Origin: an uncultured Lentisphaerota bacterium
GTDB lineage: Bacteria > Verrucomicrobiota > Lentisphaeria > Oligosphaerales > CAITYL01
DNA: 57,422 nt
Direction of reading: 5' to 3'
NCBI GenBank assembly: GCA_903921725.1
Contig: CAIXRA010000080.1
Location: 1-57,422 of the forward strand
Shown here: piece after piece, positions 25,553 to 32,035 of the stretch
Layout: the number at the start of each line of letters is the position of its first letter
Numbering within the stretch: the first letter of the stretch is position 1
Notes under the pieces: generated by a model
What the model was told of the DNA's origin: nothing
Databases searched by the model: none
What the model saw: the letters and a program-made list of their open reading frames with translations, nothing else
Program-made: the position numbers and the translations under genes

Positions 25553-26188
25553 ATGCGGAAATGGATGCTTGCTGCGGCGGTCTGCCTTCTGGCACCGCTC
25601 CTGATGGGGCCGGTGGAACAGAAGGCCGGCGGCAATCTGGTGAAGAACGGCGATTTCGCAACGGGGCTGGAGGCGTGGACCGCCGTCTTCCCCGGGGCGA
25701 ACGAGACGAAGTACGCCAAAAACCAGGCGGCGGTCTCCGTGGCGGACGTTCCCGGCGCGACGGCCGGCGCGAAGGCGCTGAAATTCTCCCTCTCCAGGGC
25801 CGTGGCCGAATCGCAGGGCGTGAAGGCGGTGACGCCGCTGATGGCGGTGGGCGCCGTGCCGGCCTGCGAGTTCGGCGCGGAGGTCATGGTCCGCGGCCCG
25901 TCGGTCATCCTCTTCGCTGAAGGCTACCGGGCCGATCCGTCCCAGAAGGAGTCCGGCAACGACCAGTACCCCGGCTATGTCCGCTGCTGGCGCGCGACCC
26001 TTTTCCCGAAGTGCGGCCCGGGTGTCTGGTCGCCGCAGGCGCGGACGGTGAACCTGGCCAAACTCCCGGAGAGAAACCGGCCGACGCACATCCTCCTCAA
26101 GCTCTACGCCTATGGCGCGGCTGGCGAAGCCATTTTCCGCAACGTCTTTCTGCGCGGCGCGGCGGTGCCGGCGGCGGCGAAACCGTGA
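25553..26188 (+). CDS. Secreted CBM4/9-like protein
   Basis: Exported 211-aa protein. Signal peptide MRKWMLAAAVCLLAPLLMG. The mature N terminus has NLVKNGDFATGLEAWTAVFPG, the typical opening of carbohydrate-binding-module 4/9-type jelly rolls (xxNGdFe.gl.gW), and the rest is beta-rich, ending LLKLYAYGAAGEAIFRNVFL, like the last strand of such modules. No catalytic domain is attached. It may bind a glycan at the surface, in line with the glycosidases in the window, but the specificity is unknown. The ATG follows GGAGGGATG. It converges on the next gene with 3 bp between stop codons. Confidence 0.65.
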   Translation: MRKWMLAAAVCLLAPLLMGPVEQKAGGNLVKNGDFATGLEAWTAVFPGANETKYAKNQAAVSVADVPGATAGAKALKFSLSRAVAESQGVKAVTPLMAVGAVPACEFGAEVMVRGPSVILFAEGYRADPSQKESGNDQYPGYVRCWRATLFPKCGPGVWSPQARTVNLAKLPERNRPTHILLKLYAYGAAGEAIFRNVFLRGAAVPAAAKP

Positions 26189-26191
26189 GCG

Positions 26192-27514
26192 TCACGGCGT
26201 CACGGCGGCGGACTCCTGCTCGAGCTTGTCGAGCCAGTCGTTGAGCTCGGGCGCGAGCGCACGACGGCGCAGACGGCTTTCCCGTGCGATTTCCAGGGCG
26301 AGCTGATGGAGCTCGCTTCCCGCCACCACCAGGCCGGTCTCCTGCTCAAGCCCGTCGAGTAGCGCGGTGATCTCCTGCTGGCGGCGGACGGCGTCGGCAA
26401 ACTCCGAGCGCGCCTTGGCGGAGAGACGCCGCATGCGGCTCCGGTTCCCGTCCCGGAGCGCGTCGACGGCGAGGACGTACTCTTGGAGCGGCGCGTGCAG
26501 CAGGATCGGCGCGGAACTGCGAAGCGCGACCAGGGTGTTGTAGAACCCGCAGATGGCGTCCATACCGGGGGCTGCCGGAACCGCGGCCTCCGCCGTCCGT
26601 CCGCTTTCCGGCGCGGCCGGAAGGAACGGTACGTCCTGGCGCCCGGGGCCGACAACCGCCGTCAACGGCGCACCGGCCGGGGCCGGGGCGGAAACCGGGG
26701 TTTCTGACGCCTGTAGTGCGGTGTCAAGGACGGCGATGCGCTCCTGGATCCCGCCGAGCGTGAGCTTGGCCGGCGGACGCCCCGCCTTGAACTGGTCGGC
26801 GCTGCGCCGGAACCACTCCTGCAGCTGCTCCTTTGCTGCGAAATGATCGAGCATCACAATCCGGATCGCTTCGGACGGCGCCCGTCCGGCCGCCTCCAGT
26901 TCGAAAATGCGGAGGATGCGGCTTTCGCCGGCCGTCTGTTGCGATTCCAGGACGGCGAGGAGCGCGTCGCAGCTCCGGGCGTAGAGCGGATAGAGCAGTG
27001 GATCGTCCGGCGGCACGGGGTTTTCGAGGAGCCCCTTCAGGTCCGGGACGCCCCCGCCCGGGAAGGTGGCGGGCACGGCGTGAGCCGCCCCCCCCTCCCA
27101 CAGCCGGTGGGTGAGCGCCGCCGCGAGCCATTCCAGACTGCCCGCCTTGTCGGCTGCCGTCTGGATCTCCAGCGCCCGCCGTTCGAGCAGCCGCCCGAGC
27201 AGCCGGTGCGTGGCGGTCATCACCGGCGGATTGTCCGGGAACTCGAGATCCAGCGGCGAGGGCGCCAGCGCGGCGGCCGGCGGCGGGGCGGTCTTGTCCG
27301 CGGGGCGGAAGCGCACCGTGATCGTCGCCACGGGCGGCGTCAGCGGCTCCCGGAACGCCGTGCCGATGAGCTGCGCGCCCGCCGCGACGACCGCCTCGAC
27401 GGACTTGCGCTGTTGTTCGTCGCCCGCCACCGCCACCTTCTGCGGCGACGGCGGCGCCGCGCGGAGCGGCAACGCCAGCAGGAACGTCATGAGGATGGCG
27501 GCCAACCGGTTCAT
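26192..27514 (-). CDS. Secreted protein of unknown function
   Basis: Unrecognised 440-aa exported protein. Signal peptide MNRLAAILMTFLLALPLRA. The middle has a helical region (THRLLGRLLERRALEIQTAA, EWLAAALTHRLWEGG) spaced like gluzincin-type secreted proteins but without HExxH. A low-complexity Ala/Pro linker at about 285-335 is followed by a helical C terminus rich in Arg and Glu. No enzyme motif was found. It lies upstream of nothing obvious; purE starts 70 bp after it on the same strand orientation side (27585-28094), so the two are separated by a short spacer. Confidence 0.55.
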   Translation of the reverse strand: MNRLAAILMTFLLALPLRAAPPSPQKVAVAGDEQQRKSVEAVVAAGAQLIGTAFREPLTPPVATITVRFRPADKTAPPPAAALAPSPLDLEFPDNPPVMTATHRLLGRLLERRALEIQTAADKAGSLEWLAAALTHRLWEGGAAHAVPATFPGGGVPDLKGLLENPVPPDDPLLYPLYARSCDALLAVLESQQTAGESRILRIFELEAAGRAPSEAIRIVMLDHFAAKEQLQEWFRRSADQFKAGRPPAKLTLGGIQERIAVLDTALQASETPVSAPAPAGAPLTAVVGPGRQDVPFLPAAPESGRTAEAAVPAAPGMDAICGFYNTLVALRSSAPILLHAPLQEYVLAVDALRDGNRSRMRRLSAKARSEFADAVRRQQEITALLDGLEQETGLVVAGSELHQLALEIARESRLRRRALAPELNDWLDKLEQESAAVTP

Positions 27515-27584
27515 CCGGGGTTCCGATTCTCGGGGGGCGCGTTTCGGGTTGGGGCGCGGCGCTTGCGGATTCCGCGCCGCGGCG

Positions 27585-28094
27585 TCAGCGGAACTGGTCG
27601 AGCGCCACGACGTCGGAGTCGGCCTTGGCGACCTTTTCGCGCTGGTCGGCGCGGAACTTGTCGAATTTCACCGCCAGCTCCGGGTCGGAAAGGGCCAGGA
27701 TCTGCACCGCGAGAAGCCCCGCGTTCATCGCACCGCCGGAGCCGATGCCGACCGTCGCCACCGCGATGCCGCCCGGCATCTGCACCGTGGAGAGAAGAGC
27801 GTCCAGGCCGTTGAGCGCGCCGCCCTCGACCGGGATGCCGATCACCGGCAGCGTGGTGTGCGCCGCGACGACGCCCGCCAGGTGCGCCGCGCCGCCAGCC
27901 GCCGCGATCATCACCCGCAGGCCGGCCGCCCGCGCGTTCGTCGCGAACTCCGCAACCGTCGCCGGCGTGCGGTGGGCGGACATCACGCGCACCGTCAGCG
28001 GCACGCCGAACTGCGCGAGCGTGTCGATCGCCGGCTGGAGCTTCGGCAGGTCGTTCTTGCTGCCCATCAACAGGGCGACTTTGGCGTTCTTCAT
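27585..28094 (-). CDS. purE: N5-carboxyaminoimidazole ribonucleotide mutase
   Basis: Purine synthesis enzyme converting N5-CAIR to CAIR. The 169-aa product has the class I PurE motifs: VALLMGSKNDLPKLQPAID, VMSAHRTPATVAEFA with the catalytic His, IAAAGGAAHLAGVVAAHTTL and VIGIPVEGG, then STVQMPGGIAVATVGIG. The start at 28094 (MKNAKVALLMGS) is chosen over an ATG ten codons earlier because it sits at the family N terminus. No purK is adjacent. The 141 bp upstream hold degenerate CACGGAG-type repeats. Confidence 0.95.
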   Translation of the reverse strand: MKNAKVALLMGSKNDLPKLQPAIDTLAQFGVPLTVRVMSAHRTPATVAEFATNARAAGLRVMIAAAGGAAHLAGVVAAHTTLPVIGIPVEGGALNGLDALLSTVQMPGGIAVATVGIGSGGAMNAGLLAVQILALSDPELAVKFDKFRADQREKVAKADSDVVALDQFR

Positions 28095-28235
28095 CGTCGG
28101 TTCTTCCTCCAAAAAAATGTCCATCGCGAAGGCACGGAGCTCACGGAGCCGTGCGCAGGGGAACCGTTGAAAAATGTATCACGCGGACGCCGTTCCGCGA
28201 CCCGTGTCCCTTCTGGAACGCGGGTTTCCGTTGCG

Positions 28236-29399
28236 TCACCGGCCGTACGGCGAGATTTCGCGCAGGCGTTTAATGACCGGCGGCAGCTTCTCGATGATGG
28301 TGTCGATCTCCTGCCGCGTGTTGTAGCGGCAGAGGCTGAAGCGGATGCTGCCGTGGATGGCAATCTGCGGCACGCTCATCGCCCGCAGCACGTGCGAGGG
28401 CTCCAGCGAGCCGGAGGTGCAGGCGGAGCCGGAGGAGGCGCAGATGCCGAACTGGTTGATCAGCATCAGGATCGACTCGCCTTCGATGTACTTGAAGCTG
28501 ATGTTCGCGGTGTTCGGCAGCCGGTGTTCCGGGTCGCCGTTGACCAGCGGATCCGGGCAGAGCGCCAGCAGACGCGCCTCCAGGTGGTCGCGCAGCGCCC
28601 GCACCTTCGTCTGCTCCTCGTAGAGGAACTGCTCCGCCAGCTCCGCGGCGCGGCCGAGCCCGACGATGCCGGGGACGTTCTCCGTGCCCGCCCGCAGCCC
28701 GTGCTCCTGGTGCCCGCCGATGACGAACTGGTTGAACTTCACGCCCTTGCGCCGGTAGAGCACGCCGACGCCCTTCGGCGCATGCAGCTTGTGCCCGCTC
28801 ATCGAGAGGAAGTCGATCCGGCCGTCCTTCAGGTTGACCGGAATCTTGCCGACCGCCTGCACGGCGTCGGTGTGGAACAGCGCGCCCTTCGCATGCGCGA
28901 TCTCCGCAATCTCCTGCACCGGGTAGAGGTTGCCGCTCTCGTTGTTGGCCCACATGACCGAGACGATGGCGGTCTCCTCCGAGACGATCTGCCGGAAATG
29001 CTCCAGGTTCAGCCGCCCCTTCGTGTCCACCGGGACGTAGTCGATGTGGTACCCGCGCTGCTGCAACACCTTGCACAGGCTGAGGATCGCCGGATGCTCG
29101 ACGGCGGTGGTGACGATCTTGCGCCGCTTGACGTCGTTCTCCAGCGCGCTCAAAATCGCCGCGTTGTCCGATTCCGTGCCGCAGCCGGTGAAGATAATCT
29201 CCTCCGGCAGCGCGCCCAGCAGCGCCGCCACCTGCCCGCGCGCCTTCTCGACCGCCTTGCGCGAAACCTCGCCGAATGCGTGCGGGCTCGACGGGTTCCC
29301 GTACCACGTGTTCAGGTACGGCAGCATCGCCTCCACCACCTCCGGCGCGACCCGCGTCGTGGAGTTGTTGTCAACATAGATGACCGTGTCAGTGCTCAT
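28236..29399 (-). CDS. nifS: Cysteine desulfurase NifS-type
   Basis: PLP enzyme that takes sulfur from cysteine for Fe-S cluster building (387 aa). Visible motifs: DNNSTTRVAPEVVEAM at the N terminus, TGCGTESDNAAI, AVEHPAILS, HTDAVQAVGKI, the PLP-lysine block SMSGHKLHAPKGVG and the flexible catalytic-Cys loop SSGSACTSGSLEPSHVL. The short Cys loop and overall sequence suit the NifS/IscS group. Start ATG at 29399, overlapping the stop of the nucleotidyltransferase gene by 4 nt (ATGA). nifU lies further upstream on the same strand, so this is a nifU-x-nifS unit. No nif structural genes are in the window; the pair probably serves general Fe-S assembly. Confidence 0.95.
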   Translation of the reverse strand: MSTDTVIYVDNNSTTRVAPEVVEAMLPYLNTWYGNPSSPHAFGEVSRKAVEKARGQVAALLGALPEEIIFTGCGTESDNAAILSALENDVKRRKIVTTAVEHPAILSLCKVLQQRGYHIDYVPVDTKGRLNLEHFRQIVSEETAIVSVMWANNESGNLYPVQEIAEIAHAKGALFHTDAVQAVGKIPVNLKDGRIDFLSMSGHKLHAPKGVGVLYRRKGVKFNQFVIGGHQEHGLRAGTENVPGIVGLGRAAELAEQFLYEEQTKVRALRDHLEARLLALCPDPLVNGDPEHRLPNTANISFKYIEGESILMLINQFGICASSGSACTSGSLEPSHVLRAMSVPQIAIHGSIRFSLCRYNTRQEIDTIIEKLPPVIKRLREISPYGR

Positions 29400-30133
29400 G
29401 GTGTGCCTTCCAATCGTTCCAAGTCGGTCAAGTCCAAAGGACGACCGGCAGCCTGTTTCATTTTCCGGAGCCAGCGGAGCGAGACATACCTCACGCCGTT
29501 GCTGAGTTCGCAGTCCGCGAACAGGGAATCCACCGGCTCGTCCGGAAAGCCGGGGATGTAATCGAACAAATCCAATAAACCCGCGTCCGTCATGAGCATC
29601 ATCATGTTCATGTGCGCGACATAGGATGCCGTGACGGGCACCAGCCGGACGCCGCCGGGTTCCGCCTTGTCGGCCATGACCCAGCAGGCGCTCAGTTCCT
29701 GAAGCGCCGCCAGCAGCGCTTTCTCGCTTTCCGGCGTGCGCCGGAAGACGACATCGGAATCCTCCGTGGCCCGGATGTGGCCGTGGGCGTTCACCGCCAA
29801 TGCACCGATGACGACAAACGGCACCCGGTGCCGGAGCAAGGCCCGGCAGGCGTCGTCCGGAACGACATCGCCGACCTCCCGGATTTCGCCGCACCGCTCC
29901 GGGATTTCAACTCCGGGCGGAGGCGTGATCGCCCGCTGGGCCAGGTTGCGGCGCAGGAACCGCGCGTAACCCGCGGGGTTGCCCTGAAGGATGTCCAGGC
30001 TCCTTTGCTGCAACCGCCGGAACTCCCGCATCCGCTCCGGAATCGTGAGCGCAAGGCTGCGCCCGCGCAGAAACTTGCGCTTGACGCGCATCATCTCGGC
30101 GAGCTCGGCCTGGGTTGGAGGGGCGGTGGGCAT
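29396..30133 (-). CDS. Nucleotidyltransferase-fold protein inserted between nifU and nifS
   Basis: A 245-aa protein with a minimal nucleotidyltransferase core: VPFVVIGALAVNAHGHIRAT followed by EDSDVVF (about 104-130), the GG/GA..hxDxDh pattern of MNT/AbiEii-like enzymes, and the common C-terminal motif LRKMKQAAGRPLDLTDLERL. The N-terminal 90 residues are helical and Arg-rich. The ATG at 30133 is chosen; a GTG at 30172 adds only repeat-encoded Pro/His. The stop codon overlaps the nifS ATG by 4 nt, implying translational coupling. The gene is flanked on its 5' side by dense repeats. Toxin, antitoxin-like and tRNA-modifying members exist in this superfamily; the substrate here is unknown. Confidence 0.7.
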   Translation of the reverse strand: MPTAPPTQAELAEMMRVKRKFLRGRSLALTIPERMREFRRLQQRSLDILQGNPAGYARFLRRNLAQRAITPPPGVEIPERCGEIREVGDVVPDDACRALLRHRVPFVVIGALAVNAHGHIRATEDSDVVFRRTPESEKALLAALQELSACWVMADKAEPGGVRLVPVTASYVAHMNMMMLMTDAGLLDLFDYIPGFPDEPVDSLFADCELSNGVRYVSLRWLRKMKQAAGRPLDLTDLERLEGTP

Positions 30134-30150
30134 GGCGGGTGTTGGGGGGT

Positions 30151-30302
30151 GGGGGGGGAAGTGCAAGACCACGAGTTGAGGGAAGTGTTGATGGGAAGTT
30201 AGTGGGGAAGTTGCGCTTGCGCTGGGGAAAGGGGCTGGGGAAGCTTGTCGAAGTTATCGTCGATGGCGTCGATAGCGCCGATAGCACCGATGGCGTCGAA
30301 AG
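30151..30302. repeat. GGGGAAGTT array plus GATAGCGCC array in the nifU-NTase gap
   Basis: 30151-30247 repeats GGGAAGT units, including GGGGAAGTTGCGCTTGCG shared with 10634-10672. 30258-30302 is a separate 9-10-nt array (GATGGCGTCGATAGCGCCGA and onward). Together they fill most of the 220 bp between the two genes. Confidence 0.78.
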
Positions 30303-30353
30303 GGGCGCCGGCTTCCCCGGATTCCTTGGATTTCCCGGCTTCCTCCCCGTTCC

Positions 30354-31241
30354 TCACTTCCCTTCGACGACGTTGATTGACGGGCCGACTTTCTCGCGGA
30401 GCTTGGCCTCGATCCAGTTCTTCAGCGTGTGGTGCGCGGAGGCGCAGCCGGAGCAGCGGCCGACCAGCTTCACGGTGACCGTGTCGCCGTCGATGTCCAG
30501 CAGCTCCACATCTCCGCCGTCGGCCTGCAGCGCGCCGCGGATCTCCGTGTCGAACGTCTTCTGGATCAGCGTGATGCGCTGGAGGTTCGTCATCTTCGGG
30601 GACTGCGGCTGGTCGGCCGCAGCCTGCTTCTTCTTCGCCTCCCCGTGGACCGCCTTGATGATCTCGTCAATCTCCTCCCGGCAGCCGCCGCAGCCGCCGC
30701 CGGCCTTGGTGTAGTGCGTGACCTGCTCGACGGTCTGCAGGTTGTTCATCTCCACCACCTCGCGGATCTTGCGTTCCGTCACCTGGAAGCAGTGGCAGAC
30801 GACGCGGTCCAGCTGCGGGTCCGGCGCGGCGTGCGGATTGTGGCTGTGGTCGCAGACGGCCGGCGCGGGAAGCCCGCGGCAGTTCGCCAGCGCGGCCTGC
30901 ATCGCCTCCATCCCCATCACGGAGCAGTGCATCTTCTCCTCCGGCAGCTCGCCGAGGAAATGCGCGATGTCCTGGTTCGTCAGCTTCTCCGCCTCGGCGA
31001 CCGTCTTGCCCTTGACCATCTCGGTGAGCGCGGAGGCGCTGGCGATGGCGCTGGCGCAGCCGAACGTCTGGAACTTGGCTTCGGCGATGCGCTCCTTCTT
31101 CGCGTCCAGCTTGATGTACAGCTTCATCGCGTCGCCGCAGACGATGCTGCCCACCTCGCCGATGCCGTCGGCGTTGGCAATCTCGCCCACATTGCGCGGG
31201 TTGAGGAAATGATCCATCACTTTTTCGGTATAATTCCACAT
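30354..31241 (-). CDS. nifU: Full-length NifU Fe-S scaffold protein
   Basis: Scaffold for Fe-S cluster assembly (295 aa) with three domains: IscU-like N terminus (YTEKVMDHFLNPRNVGEI, the cluster ligands near CGDAMKLYI and FGCASAIASASALTEM, and EEKMHCSVMGMEA), a central BFD-like [2Fe-2S] domain (VVCHCFQVTERKIREVV and KAGGGCGGC), and a C-terminal Nfu domain with the CSGC pair (VGRCSGCASAHHTL). The three-domain form is classic NifU rather than IscU. Start ATG 31241 (MWNYTEKV); a good promoter lies 50 nt upstream. Leads the nifU-NTase-nifS unit. Confidence 0.95.
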   Translation of the reverse strand: MWNYTEKVMDHFLNPRNVGEIANADGIGEVGSIVCGDAMKLYIKLDAKKERIAEAKFQTFGCASAIASASALTEMVKGKTVAEAEKLTNQDIAHFLGELPEEKMHCSVMGMEAMQAALANCRGLPAPAVCDHSHNPHAAPDPQLDRVVCHCFQVTERKIREVVEMNNLQTVEQVTHYTKAGGGCGGCREEIDEIIKAVHGEAKKKQAAADQPQSPKMTNLQRITLIQKTFDTEIRGALQADGGDVELLDIDGDTVTVKLVGRCSGCASAHHTLKNWIEAKLREKVGPSINVVEGK

Positions 31242-31263
31242 GGCGTGGCTCCTTCGTTGTTCG

Positions 31264-31282
31264 GGCTTGCCACATGCAAGCC
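31264..31282. promoter_or_regulatory. Perfect palindrome in the nifU leader
   Basis: GGCTTGC-CACAT-GCAAGCC, placed between the -10 box and the nifU start. It could be an operator or an mRNA hairpin near the ribosome site. It does not match an IscR box that I can recall. Confidence 0.4.
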
Positions 31283-31291
31283 GCAATCCAT

Positions 31292-31320
31292 AGTATATCA
31301 ACTTTATAACGATTCAGCAA
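31292..31320 (-). promoter_or_regulatory. Sigma70-type promoter of nifU
   Basis: On the minus strand TTGCTG, exactly 17 bp, TATACT, about 50 nt before the nifU ATG. Best promoter match seen in the window. Confidence 0.6.
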
Positions 31321-31368
31321 TCCAGCGTCGGCAAATGCGGGTACGCGTTTCAGGCGGGGAAGGGTGCA

Positions 31369-32007
31369 GTGCGAAAAATAGACTTGAATGCCGAATCTGT
31401 CGCCGCCGCCGTGAAGGCCTGCGCGGAGGTGCTGCGCGCCGGGGGCGTCGCGGCGGTGCCGACCGAGACGGTCTACGGCCTGGTCGCGCTGTGGGACAAT
31501 CCCGCGGGGCGGCAGCGGATCTATGAACTCAAGCGCCGACCGGCCGACAAGCGCCTGCAGATGCTGGCCGCGGACACCGCCATGGCGCACCGCGCCGGCG
31601 TGCGGGCCGACCCGCGCCTGGAAAAGCTGGCCGCCAAATTCTGGCCCGGCGCGCTGACCGTGGTCTGTGCAGGAAACACGCAACCCGCAACAGGCAACCC
31701 GCAACACGCAACGGCTCCCGACACCGTCGGCCTGCGCATCCCCGACCACCCCTTCATGCAGGCGCTGCTGCTGGAGCTGGGCGCACCGCTCGCCGCCACC
31801 AGCGCGAACCTCTCCGGCGAACCGCCCGGCACCGACGCGGAGTCCGCCGTCGCGCGGCTCGACGGATGCCCCGGCATCCTGGTGGACGGCGGCCCGATCG
31901 CGGACGCCGCCGCCTCGACCGTCGCGGAGATCACCGGCCCGGAGCTGAAGGTCCTGCGCCCCGGCCCGGTTACGGAGTGCGAACTCCGCGCCGCGCTGCG
32001 GGGATGA
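31369..32007 (+). CDS. tsaC: Threonylcarbamoyl-AMP synthase (Sua5/TsaC)
   Basis: Makes threonylcarbamoyl-AMP from Thr, bicarbonate and ATP for tRNA t6A37 modification (212 aa). YrdC-fold motifs: GGVAAVPTETVYGLVA (about 25-40), YELKRRPADKRLQML (KxR loop), KFWPGALTVV, DTVGLRIPDHP and the SxN motif LAATSANLSGEPP. Start GTG at 31369 with GGGGAAGGG just upstream. Residues about 102-115 (AGNTQPATGNPQHAT) replace the family's variable loop and are encoded by CAACACGC repeat DNA identical in kind to 22013-22045. The reading frame is kept, so the protein may still work. Divergent from nifU. Confidence 0.92.
   Translation: MRKIDLNAESVAAAVKACAEVLRAGGVAAVPTETVYGLVALWDNPAGRQRIYELKRRPADKRLQMLAADTAMAHRAGVRADPRLEKLAAKFWPGALTVVCAGNTQPATGNPQHATAPDTVGLRIPDHPFMQALLLELGAPLAATSANLSGEPPGTDAESAVARLDGCPGILVDGGPIADAAASTVAEITGPELKVLRPGPVTECELRAALRG
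31673..31713. repeat. CAACACGC array inside the tsaC coding sequence
   Basis: Units ACACGCAACCCGCAACAGGC and on to CAACACGCAACGG, period near 8, in frame. Same family as 22013-22045. Confidence 0.78.
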
Positions 32008-32035
32008 GCCGCGTCGGCGGAAATCCTGCGCCGGT

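Noticed and set aside
27111..29561. 816-codon plus-strand frame across purE and nifS
   Set aside because: It crosses three real minus-strand genes and spacers and has no domain pattern; an artefact of third-position GC on the opposite strand.
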